Position numbers and translations under genes: made by a program
DNA from: Phycisphaerae bacterium
GTDB lineage: Bacteria > Planctomycetota > Phycisphaerae > Sedimentisphaerales > Anaerobacaceae
DNA length: 64,000 nt
Assembly (NCBI GenBank): GCA_030608075.1
Contig: JAUWIU010000001.1
Location: 1-64,000, forward strand
Direction of reading: 5' to 3'
Notes under the pieces: model-generated
The model's input: the letters and a program-made list of their open reading frames with translations, nothing else
Databases searched by the model: none
Told to the model about the DNA's origin: nothing
Shown here: piece by piece, positions 35,274 through 43,098 of the stretch
Layout: the number at the start of each line of letters is the position of its first letter
How positions within the stretch are numbered: position 1 is the first letter of the stretch

Positions 35274-35561
35274 TTAACCTTTACTAAAGCGCTTGTTTAC
35301 CGCCTTTATAATCAGTATCACGGCGAAGCTCACCGACACAGCGGCGGCAAAGCTAACGGCCATCTCCAGCTTACCGCCCGTTCCTTCGCCCAAAAGCCTT
35401 TCAAAAACCGCAACAGCCCCAACGAAAACAACTACCGGAACAACAAAAGCAAGCAAAACTTTCAAAACAATCGAAGGCCCACGCCCTTCGCTCAACCGCC
35501 GATAAACCTCGTGGCACCGGTCACCCTGACTGCACCCTTGACAATTCTTTGCCTCAGCCAT
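35274..35561 (-). CDS. RseC/MucC-like small membrane protein at the head of the Rnf operon
   Basis: The 95-residue protein has a Cys-rich N-terminus (CQGCSQGDRC) and two hydrophobic helices. This matches the layout of RseC/MucC proteins, which often accompany Rnf genes and act in SoxR reduction. It is shorter than typical RseC (about 140-160) because the N-terminal domain is reduced. Assignment rests on layout and position; the sequence similarity itself is weak. Confidence 0.6.
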   Translation of the reverse strand: MAEAKNCQGCSQGDRCHEVYRRLSEGRGPSIVLKVLLAFVVPVVVFVGAVAVFERLLGEGTGGKLEMAVSFAAAVSVSFAVILIIKAVNKRFSKG

Positions 35562-35647
35562 ACTCTCTTATACCGAATAAAAGAAACAAGCTTTATAATC
35601 CAGACTGATTGGTTTTTCAAACAAAAACTTTCATCGGGACCGCAATT

Positions 35648-36454
35648 ATGTCCAAAAAGCTGGCGGCTTTGACACTTACCCTCATCACCTGTCTCTGCAC
35701 CGGCTGCGCAGTCAATCCCATAACCGGCCGGCAGCGACTCATGCTCATTTCAGAAGAGCAGGACATCGCAATCGGCCGCAAATACGCCCCGCAAATCGAA
35801 AAGCAAATGGGCGGCAAAATCCCAAACCCCGCAATTCAGCACTACATTGATACTGTCGGACAGAACATCGCCAGTGTCAGTCACAACCCGACATTGCAGT
35901 ATCACTTTGCCGCACTGAATCATAACTCTGTCAATGCCTTTGCTCTGCCGGGCGGATATGTTTTTATCACTAAGGGAATGCTCGAAAAACTCCAGACCGA
36001 AGCACAGCTCGCGGGAATATTGGCCCACGAGCTCGTTCACGTTGTTGCCAGACACAGTTCGGAGGTCATCAGCCGTCAAATCGGCGTAAATATATTGCTC
36101 TCCGCCGTAACTGCCGACGAGGCGCCACAGGCCGTTACCAGGGTAACCAATCTAACACGCCAAATCATAAGCCTGAAATACAGCAGAGAGCACGAGCAGC
36201 AGGCCGATTTGGCCGGCCTCGATTACATGGTCCGCGCAGGCTACGACCCACACGCGATGATTGAAGCTATGCAGATACTCCAGAGCCAGCCCGATTCTGT
36301 CTCAATCGACTTTTTCTCGACCCACCCCACCCCGCAAAACCGCATCGCATATCTGACCGAAAAAATCCAAACCCGTTATCGCAACCTTCCCCCATTAAGA
36401 ACCGCAAGACAGGATTATCAAAACGCTATCCTGAATCAACTCCACAACTATTGA
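35648..36454 (+). CDS. M48-family metalloprotease lipoprotein (LoiP/BepA-like)
   Basis: From ATG 35648 the protein has a signal peptide with lipobox CLCTGC (Cys20). It then shows INPITGRQRLMLISEEQD-type sequence, the zinc motif HELVH (127-131), and the third-ligand region EHEQQADLAG. These 268 residues form a periplasmic/outer-membrane quality-control protease of the M48B type. A perfect -10 TATAAT lies at 35594-35599 but without a clear -35. Divergent from the Rnf operon. Confidence 0.92.
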   Translation: MSKKLAALTLTLITCLCTGCAVNPITGRQRLMLISEEQDIAIGRKYAPQIEKQMGGKIPNPAIQHYIDTVGQNIASVSHNPTLQYHFAALNHNSVNAFALPGGYVFITKGMLEKLQTEAQLAGILAHELVHVVARHSSEVISRQIGVNILLSAVTADEAPQAVTRVTNLTRQIISLKYSREHEQQADLAGLDYMVRAGYDPHAMIEAMQILQSQPDSVSIDFFSTHPTPQNRIAYLTEKIQTRYRNLPPLRTARQDYQNAILNQLHNY

Positions 36455-36605
36455 ATCCTCTGTCATCAAAGGAACAAATCGTTTTTTCACCTTTCACTTC
36501 GTTGTTAATTATTCAGCCCCCAAATCTATTTGGCGCTTGATTAGCTGTTTGATTTTTCCACTCTTGCCCTATTCCATTTCGCCTTTTCCCTTTTTACTTT
36601 TGCTC

Positions 36606-39194
36606 TCAATCTCTTCTCAACCAGTTTTCCGAAACCTTCGCAAAGTCAGCAAAGTTTACAACTCCATCGCCGTTCACGTCCGCCGGCTCGCATTCACTGC
36701 TTTCACCACAATCCTCAAAAAGCCAGCATTCAGCCAGATAACCCAAATCAATCATATCAACGCCATCAGGGCAGAAGTAATCCCCTAATACCGGCTGCCA
36801 CCAGCTCAATTTAGGATAACTCATTCCTTCGCAGGTCATTTTCCAAATGTCCTCAGTGCCGTTAATTCTCTCGCCGACAAAATCCCAGCCAGCCGCAACA
36901 AACGTATTCACGCTCTGCATTTCTGGGGTGGTCAAACCGGTCCCAGCGGCGCTGCTTGACTGCCAGCTTGTTTGGGTGTCCCAGAAGCAACCTTCAATCG
37001 TGGAATAATCGGTTATAGCGCCTGCCAAGCCACCTACGTAATCGCCGCTTCCAGTAAGACGACCTATCGCATAACAGGCGGAAACCGTACCTGCTTCATT
37101 GTATCCCACGAGGCCACCGAGGGTATAGCCTCCAGTAACCGGACCTGTTGCATAGGAGTCCAGAATGACGCCCCAGAGGTAATTCCATCCAACCAAGCCA
37201 CCAACGAGAGAGTCTGGAGAAGAGTCTCCGGTAACCGGACCTGTCGCATAGGAGACCGAAATTGTGCCTTCATTCATTCCTACCAGTCCCCCGACATCCA
37301 CAATGAAGAAATCAGGGCGGGCTCCAAGGGCCGTAACCGAACCACCAGCGTGGGAGGCAGAAATTGTACCATTATTGTGGCCAACCAATCCACCGACAGG
37401 AGCAGCACCGATAACTTCGCTTGCTGCGTAGCAATCCGAAATCCTATGACGGTTCCAGCCGACTAATCCTCCGGCAGTAGCGTACGATGCGGAAGTAGTT
37501 CCAGTCGAACAACAATTAGATATTGTACCGTCATTGCAGCCAACTAGCCCACCGATGCCCCCATTTCCGTTAACCACACCTGTGGCGGAGCATGCCGAGA
37601 TGGTGCCTTCGTTATATCCCACCAAGGGGCCGACACAATCGCCGTTTCCGGCATCGATATTGAAGTCTTTAAGGGTCAGGTTCTTTATTTCGCCCTTGTG
37701 GTCAAGGTATGCGAACAAAGCGACGCCATTTGTTTCTTGGGATGTATATGTCAAGCTGCTTATGGTATGGCCGTTGCCGTCAAAAACACCTGTGAAGGGA
37801 AGATTATAAAGGTAAGGGGGCGACTGCTCCAAACGTCCTATGATATTGAAGTGTGTTTCCGTGAAACCACTGAGGTTTATATCGGCCATTAGCTTGAAGT
37901 GCTTGTCCCATTCCCTCTTGAGCAAGCCGATCCTATTAAGCTGCTCGGCGGTGTAAATGAGGTACGGAGCATTTTCAGTGCCGGTGCCTGTGACGTAATC
38001 ACAGATTGTTGGTAACGGCTCTCCTGGCTTATTCTCCCAGATAAGTCTTGGGTAGTCCTTGCCTTGGTCAAGAGTCCAAATTTCTTGACCACATTCACTC
38101 CAGGCGATAAAGGTCTCTGCGGTCTGCATCTGGTCGGTTGTCTTGGCGAGCCCTACTGCACTTTCCATTTGGCCGGTTGTTTCTGTATCCCAGAAGGAAT
38201 CTTCAACTCTATCACGGTCGCCATTTCTCGACACCAGTCCAGCAACATATTCGTTTCCACTAACCAACCCCACGGCGTACGAATTCGAAATCGTAGCCTC
38301 TCGTAAGTTGTCCGCCACCAGTCCGGCGACATATTTGGTTCCCGTAACTGAGCCAGCGGCATAGCAGTCTGAAATTGTGCCGGCCCAGTTGCTTCCTGCC
38401 AAGCCACCTACAAAGTTTGTTCCCTCAACCGAACCTGTTGCGTAGCAGGCTGAAATTGCGCCAATGTTGCATCCCACCAGTCCTGCTACAACATCGGATC
38501 CTTTGACCAAGCCAGCGGCATAGCAATTTAGGATTGTGCCGTTTTGGTTGGAACCGACCAGGCCACCTACAAGAGCTATAGCCGTGACTGCTCCGGTAGC
38601 GCAGCAGGACGAAACGGTCCCTTCATTCAATCCTATCAAACCGCCAACTCTGGAATCTCCCGTAACCGAACCTGTGACATGGCAACATGAAATCGTGCCA
38701 GAACCGCGTCCGACAAGCCCGCCCACATAGTCCCCATTTCCCACGTCAATATTAACATCTTCCAGGTCAAGGCCTTTAATCTCGCTATCGCTGCCAAGAT
38801 AGCCAAATAGGCCAATACCATTGTTGTTTGTAGATGCATATGTGAAGTTGCCGACGGTGTGCCCGTCGCCGTCGAAGGTGCCGCTAAAAGGCAAGTTGTT
38901 GGGATCATCGTGACGGTACCAGCGGCCGATGATGTTGAAGTCGGTTCCGGCGAATTGGCTAAGGTCGATGTCGGCGATTAGTTTGAAGTGGGCATCCCAG
39001 TAGTTTGGCTCGGCGCCGAGGGCCTGCATGTCATTGGCGTCGGCAATCAAGTAGGGCTCATCCGCAGTTCCGCTGCCTTGCCACGGCGCAGCACCCGCCG
39101 CCAGGCTAACACAAAGTATCGCTAAAACGAACAACCCACAAATTGCCTTAATCTCCGCCAATTTACTGTTACTGTAAATTTTCATCAGTATCAT
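36606..39194 (-). CDS. Large secreted GLUG-repeat protein with C-terminal dockerin
   Basis: The 862-residue protein has a signal peptide (residues 1-36). Two halves follow, each opening with a GSGTADEPYLI/GTGTENAPYLI plus HFKLMADI-type block, then long arrays of GLUG motifs (GGLVGxNxGTISxCYATGxVTG). The two-half layout points to an internal duplication. The C-terminus has a dockerin type I repeat, PADVNGDGVVNFADF. GLUG arrays form beta-helix-like surfaces in adhesins and glycan-active proteins. Likely a cell-surface or polysaccharide-attached protein. Confidence 0.88.
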   Translation of the reverse strand: MILMKIYSNSKLAEIKAICGLFVLAILCVSLAAGAAPWQGSGTADEPYLIADANDMQALGAEPNYWDAHFKLIADIDLSQFAGTDFNIIGRWYRHDDPNNLPFSGTFDGDGHTVGNFTYASTNNNGIGLFGYLGSDSEIKGLDLEDVNIDVGNGDYVGGLVGRGSGTISCCHVTGSVTGDSRVGGLIGLNEGTVSSCCATGAVTAIALVGGLVGSNQNGTILNCYAAGLVKGSDVVAGLVGCNIGAISACYATGSVEGTNFVGGLAGSNWAGTISDCYAAGSVTGTKYVAGLVADNLREATISNSYAVGLVSGNEYVAGLVSRNGDRDRVEDSFWDTETTGQMESAVGLAKTTDQMQTAETFIAWSECGQEIWTLDQGKDYPRLIWENKPGEPLPTICDYVTGTGTENAPYLIYTAEQLNRIGLLKREWDKHFKLMADINLSGFTETHFNIIGRLEQSPPYLYNLPFTGVFDGNGHTISSLTYTSQETNGVALFAYLDHKGEIKNLTLKDFNIDAGNGDCVGPLVGYNEGTISACSATGVVNGNGGIGGLVGCNDGTISNCCSTGTTSASYATAGGLVGWNRHRISDCYAASEVIGAAPVGGLVGHNNGTISASHAGGSVTALGARPDFFIVDVGGLVGMNEGTISVSYATGPVTGDSSPDSLVGGLVGWNYLWGVILDSYATGPVTGGYTLGGLVGYNEAGTVSACYAIGRLTGSGDYVGGLAGAITDYSTIEGCFWDTQTSWQSSSAAGTGLTTPEMQSVNTFVAAGWDFVGERINGTEDIWKMTCEGMSYPKLSWWQPVLGDYFCPDGVDMIDLGYLAECWLFEDCGESSECEPADVNGDGVVNFADFAKVSENWLRRD

Positions 39195-39222
39195 CCTTTA
39201 CCCTCACGGTATTAACTTTGGT

Positions 39223-39251
39223 ATTATACCACAATCATCCCCAACAATCAA
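39223..39251 (-). promoter_or_regulatory. Sigma70 promoter of the GLUG protein gene
   Basis: On the minus strand TTGATT (39251-39246), a 17-bp spacer, and a perfect TATAAT (39228-39223) inside the small palindrome GGTATAATACC. The start codon is about 28 nt downstream of the -10. Confidence 0.7.
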
Positions 39252-39414
39252 GCCCCAAAAAATCCAATCGCCACGCCGTCCTCAAGGCCCCAACACTCTG
39301 AGTTGCCTGCTTGATACCCCCCCACTCCGCGCCAAAAACCATAAGCAACCAGCCGTTAATCAACCGTGCCTCTCAATTGCTCACTGCCCAGCGGCCGCTA
39401 TTTGTCGCCTCCCC

Positions 39415-40458
39415 TCACGCCACCGACCCCATCTGGAAAATCCTGCCCGGCTCCTCCGCCATCCCCGTCCGCGCCGAAAGATAAGCCGACTCAATCACCG
39501 CCATATTCTTGAGGTTCTCTCTGCCGCTGCTGACAAGCTGGTTTTCCTCCGGCGCCAATATGCTAAGCGCAAAGTTCTCTAACAGCTTCTTCATACAGCA
39601 CAGCTCATCGTCACCGTATCTTCTTTCTTCCTCGATGCGTCCAAGCCCGTCACTCACATTGAATTGATTGCTGCCGGCTGTCAAGACCTTGTCTTTGCCG
39701 TACACTTTAAGCAATTCCTGCCCCGGCCCAAAAGCCCTGCTCACCACCAGATTGCCGATGAACGTATCCGTAAACTTCAATGTCACCAAGGCCGTATCTT
39801 CTGTTAGGTAAAGCCGTTTTTGTCTGTCACCCGCCTGGTTCGTAATGACCGAATAGACATGCCCCGGCACGCCGAAGTTCCATACCATCTCGTCGACCAA
39901 TTCATAACAATCTCGGAGCAGCACCCCCCCGCCGGCCAGCTTCGGGTCGCTGTGCCAGCCCGGCTGCGCCTTATCGCCGGACGTACGCACCCCCGTCACC
40001 AGGAAAACATTCTCGATTCGTCCCTCCTGCAAAAAATCCCGCAGTGCAAGATAACTCTTCGCAAACCGGCGCCAATTCGCAACGGCGAATTTCACACCTT
40101 CATCTTCTGCAAGACGAACAAGCTCCGCCGCCTCTTCAAAACCCCTCCCCGCCGGTGCCGCCTTAAGTACGTTGAATTTCTTCTTTATTGCCGCCCGAAC
40201 ATACTCATCGCAACTGTACAAACCGGCGGCCACCAACAGACAATCCAACTGATTCTGTATCACTAATTGCCTGTAATCATCGTACGCGGTGCACTTGTGT
40301 TCCGAAGCCAGCCTTTCGGCAAGCTCAGCATCCTTGTCGGCAACAGCCTCAACCTGCAAATAATCCACACCGCAGGCCGCTTCCAGCAGAACCTGTCCGG
40401 TCTCATTGAGCCCAAGTATCCCTGTTTTCAATCTCGTATCTTGCATTTTGCCTTTCAC
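39415..40458 (-). CDS. Gfo/Idh/MocA-family oxidoreductase
   Basis: The 347-residue protein has an N-terminal Rossmann fold (TGILGLNETGQVLLEAA, slightly off the usual GxGxxG), KAAPAGRGFEEA in place of the usual EKP block, and a C-terminal alpha/beta sheet domain. Such enzymes oxidise or epimerise sugars with NAD(P). The EKP motif, where the Lys is catalytic, reads KAAPAG, so the active site is modified. No close neighbours share its strand. Substrate not inferable. Confidence 0.75.
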   Translation of the reverse strand: MKGKMQDTRLKTGILGLNETGQVLLEAACGVDYLQVEAVADKDAELAERLASEHKCTAYDDYRQLVIQNQLDCLLVAAGLYSCDEYVRAAIKKKFNVLKAAPAGRGFEEAAELVRLAEDEGVKFAVANWRRFAKSYLALRDFLQEGRIENVFLVTGVRTSGDKAQPGWHSDPKLAGGGVLLRDCYELVDEMVWNFGVPGHVYSVITNQAGDRQKRLYLTEDTALVTLKFTDTFIGNLVVSRAFGPGQELLKVYGKDKVLTAGSNQFNVSDGLGRIEEERRYGDDELCCMKKLLENFALSILAPEENQLVSSGRENLKNMAVIESAYLSARTGMAEEPGRIFQMGSVA

Positions 40459-40756
40459 CTTTAATTCGCAACCGCCTTTTCTGTCCGCCTGATTTTACAT
40501 CTCTTTTGCCAAAAAGTAACTATAAAAAGCTGCCTGCTTTTGTCCAACAAACACTTGAGTTCGAATCAATCGCGCAGCGCCTCAAAAGCAAAAAACAAAT
40601 TTTTTGAAAAATTTTTAACTCCCTTTTTGACAGGTACTTATCTAAAAACCAACCTGCCAAAATCCTGCATTTTTCTAATCAAACGCGAAAGCCAAAGCAA
40701 TAGTAGAGTGGCCTAACTATAGAAAGGCAAAAAACAGCCATCTCAAAAAACTTAGT
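40459..40756. other. Intergenic region, AT-rich
   Basis: 298 bp between divergent genes. It contains an imperfect A/T palindrome (AAATTTTTTGAAAAATTTTT, about 40598-40617) and a TTGACA at about 40628 without a matching -10. I see no RNA gene or ORF with an RBS. Confidence 0.5.
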
Positions 40757-41428
40757 ATGCTCCCAAAAACCTGCCAATATTGCTCCCACGCCAAAAACGC
40801 AACCGCCGCAAGCCGCGCAATCTTAATCTGCGACCACAAATATAGCTCCGAGCCAAAATGCTTCGTAGTCGCACCAGACGAAACCTGCCCAAACTTCAAA
40901 CCCAGCACCGTAGGCTGGGCTTTAGCCCACCAGATTTATGACGGCTCCCGCCTCATTCCTTTAACACAGGGCAAGTTTGCCATCGTCGACGCCGAGGACT
41001 ACCCACGCCTCGCAAAATACAAATGGTCCGTATCTCGCAACCGTTACAATTTTTACGCCTGTCGACACACATCCGGGAAAAAGATTTCTATGCACCGCCT
41101 CATTGCCAACGCCCCCGCTCACCTTCTCGTTGACCATATAGACCACGACGGCCTGAATAACAGAAAGGCAAACCTCCGACTCTGCTCAATCGCTCAAAAC
41201 AACCAAAACAGCCGACCTAACCGCAATGCAGCTTCAAAATACAAAGGCGTCTCTTGGGCCCAATCCTGCCGCAAATGGTTCGCTCGCATACGCCCAAACC
41301 GCAAGACCATATACCTCGGCCTGTTTACCGACGAAATCGAAGCCGCCCTCGCTTACGACCGAAAGGCCAAAGAGCTCTTCGGCGAATTTGCCTACCTGAA
41401 TTTTCCCCCCTGTCCCCGAATGTTGTAG
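40757..41428 (+). CDS. HNH endonuclease with AP2 DNA-binding domain
   Basis: The 223-residue protein has an N-terminal zinc-ribbon-like Cys set (Cys6, 9, 25, 35, 44). An HNH nuclease domain follows (MHRLI, then HIDHDGLNNRKANLR from residue 127 and QNNQNSR). An AP2 domain comes last (about 160-215: YKGVSW, W-x-ARI, YLGLFTDEIEAALAYDRKA). Stand-alone HNH-AP2 proteins are homing-endonuclease-like mobile genes, common in phages and planctomycetes. Residues 50-59 are encoded by a palindromic repeat (40910-40931), which appears to have been inserted in frame between the zinc part and the nuclease part. No intron or intein is seen around it. Confidence 0.88.
   Translation: MLPKTCQYCSHAKNATAASRAILICDHKYSSEPKCFVVAPDETCPNFKPSTVGWALAHQIYDGSRLIPLTQGKFAIVDAEDYPRLAKYKWSVSRNRYNFYACRHTSGKKISMHRLIANAPAHLLVDHIDHDGLNNRKANLRLCSIAQNNQNSRPNRNAASKYKGVSWAQSCRKWFARIRPNRKTIYLGLFTDEIEAALAYDRKAKELFGEFAYLNFPPCPRML
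40910..40931. repeat. Palindromic repeat inside the HNH-AP2 gene
   Basis: GTAGGCTGGGC-TTTA-GCCCACC contains a perfect 5-bp stem TGGGC/GCCCA and is of the REP-like type often scattered through environmental planctomycete genomes. It is read through as STVGWALAHQ. A related element lies at 49314-49330. Confidence 0.55.
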
Positions 41429-41463
41429 TCGTGGATCCAACCTGTCCCCGCGAAGCCTGCCCT

Positions 41464-41504
41464 CGTTCGAGCACCCTCGAGGCAGTCGAGGGAACACTCG
41501 AACG
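41464..41504. repeat. Two-step inverted repeat at the island border
   Basis: CGTTCGAG (41464-41471) pairs with CTCGAACG (41497-41504), and inside it CCCTCGA (41474-41480) with TCGAGGG (41486-41492), around a 5-nt loop. It lies 36 bp after the HNH-AP2 stop, where base composition drops to AT-rich. There is no T-run, so it is not a standard terminator. The rest of 41429-41760 is AT-rich and non-coding except for a promoter -10. Confidence 0.6.
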
Positions 41505-41635
41505 GAGCCTAGAAAAATCCCTCTTAGTACATAAATATTTAGCCCCCTAGTTTATTGGGGAGAGTTCTTTCCTCTGGAAAAATTTTTATTCTTTTCAAAT
41601 TTTATTCTTGCCATGCTCCGTCAATTTAGTTATTC

Positions 41636-41641
41636 TATAAT
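41636..41641 (+). promoter_or_regulatory. Candidate -10 box of the island operon
   Basis: A perfect TATAAT lies 120 bp upstream of the first island gene in a strongly AT-rich stretch. No convincing -35 is found at 16-18 bp spacing, so the call is tentative. Confidence 0.35.
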
Positions 41642-41760
41642 CAGAGAGCTACTGTTAGCTTTGTGAAGATCTGGTTGTTGAAAAGAGGTGAGTTTCTTCA
41701 TAATACGAAACTGGTGGAGGCGGGATTCAAAGGACCAAGGAATCTTCTGCACGGAAGCTT

Positions 41761-43098
41761 ATGCACGATATACATTTCCGAGAAAGAGTGCGAACTCGTG
41801 TTTTTGAAGTACTTTGGGATGCCGCTCCTATAACCTTCGAGCACATCCTCAAAAGGTCGCTTAATTGTGACCCAGCTTTCCTGCTCGACGTAGTCCAGGA
41901 CCTCCAACATGCCGATTTTATCTCCTCCACAGAAGGTCGAGAAACTCCTATTAGATATTGGCTGAAAGTAATAGACAATTATCCTCGCCCAGAAACCACT
42001 CCTTCTAAGCAATCTGCCACTACACCTTCTCTTGGCATTTCTTTGGATCCTCGCCAAACCGAATATTTGAGAGACTTGCTTCAAGAAATGCTTGATTCCT
42101 TTCCGGAGCCGGCACCAGTATATTCTCAGTGGTGGTTTTCAGAATCAATATATGAAAATCTAATTAAGCTTGTCTTGCACCTGTCCAAGCATCGTACGCC
42201 ATTGGCCTTCCTCGGGTCTGGTACGCTTGGAGCTCTTTTATCGCATTTTTCTACCAATCCAGTGACCATACTTGATGTTGATGAAGTTTTGTTGGAAAGA
42301 ATTAGTCGTTACTGTTCTGAATCGACTCAAACAATTCGCTATGATGTTTCAAACGAGCCGGGTAGTTCTTTTAAAGATGCATTCCAACTTCTTTTTGTTG
42401 ATCCTCCTTGGTCAAAGTCTATGTTGCGAGCTTTTTTAGTTAGAAGTTCAACATTTGTGTCTGTCGGAGGTACCCTTGCAATTTCTTTCCCGCAGGTTCT
42501 AACCAGACCCTCAGCTGAATCGGAGACGAAGGAATTACTAAATTTGGCGAAAAGCCTTGGGCTTTCGCTTAGATTAAGATTGCCGAGCTTTACAGAGTAT
42601 TCAGTCCCTGCCTTTGAGCGAAATGCTTACGAGCATTGTGGGATACACCTCCAAGAGCCATGGCGGAGAGGTGACTTATTTGTATTCACGAAGACCAGGG
42701 ATGCTTCAGTAGAGATTACACCTTTAATCGAGAAAACGCCTGGATGGAGCCAATATCACTATGATAAATGTAGGCTGTTTCTAAAAAGAGATGGTCTTTT
42801 CGAAGATGGCCACCCATCAGTGCAGCCTATTCCTGGCGTTGAAGATTTAATTTACAAATCTGCAAGCACGCGCATGGCTTCTTGGAAATCAGCATCTTTG
42901 GTTTCTACACGTAATCATATTGCGCATGCTTATGGAAAAAGGGAACTGTCCGCCTTGTTCAAAACGACTTTTGGGCAAGACCATGGCAATTATAAGAATT
43001 ATGAAGCTTTTGCCTCTATGATACCTGTGGAAATTCAAGAAACCATTTCTTCAATGTTGGACATTGCTAACTCTCAAAGAGGAAAAGTTAGCAAATGA
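41761..43098 (+). CDS. BpsA-like methyltransferase-fold protein with HEPN-like C-terminal motif
   Basis: 445 residues, of unknown function. Residues 1-70 look like a winged helix (RTRVFEVLWDAAPITFEHIL). Residues 120-330 form a Rossmann domain with FLGSGTLG (150-157), LDVDE (171-175, nucleotide-ribose acidic pair) and VDPPWS (213-218). This order and spacing recall the branched-polyamine synthase family BpsA (winged helix, then a methyltransferase-like fold with DPP). The DPPW box also resembles N6-adenine methyltransferases. The C-terminal helical tail contains STRNHIAHAYG, an R-x4-H motif (Arg384, His389) of the kind that forms HEPN ribonuclease sites. The gene overlaps the dGTPase start by 4 bp (ATGA). 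Codon use is AT-rich, unlike the surroundings. Likely accessory, perhaps defence, cargo (inference). Confidence 0.7.
   Translation: MHDIHFRERVRTRVFEVLWDAAPITFEHILKRSLNCDPAFLLDVVQDLQHADFISSTEGRETPIRYWLKVIDNYPRPETTPSKQSATTPSLGISLDPRQTEYLRDLLQEMLDSFPEPAPVYSQWWFSESIYENLIKLVLHLSKHRTPLAFLGSGTLGALLSHFSTNPVTILDVDEVLLERISRYCSESTQTIRYDVSNEPGSSFKDAFQLLFVDPPWSKSMLRAFLVRSSTFVSVGGTLAISFPQVLTRPSAESETKELLNLAKSLGLSLRLRLPSFTEYSVPAFERNAYEHCGIHLQEPWRRGDLFVFTKTRDASVEITPLIEKTPGWSQYHYDKCRLFLKRDGLFEDGHPSVQPIPGVEDLIYKSASTRMASWKSASLVSTRNHIAHAYGKRELSALFKTTFGQDHGNYKNYEAFASMIPVEIQETISSMLDIANSQRGKVSK

Noticed and set aside
41711-41800. Intact tRNA or tmRNA on the minus strand
   Set aside because: Only the acceptor-like 3' end is present. 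The T-arm does not pair and no anticodon arm can be drawn; the region overlaps a coding start.
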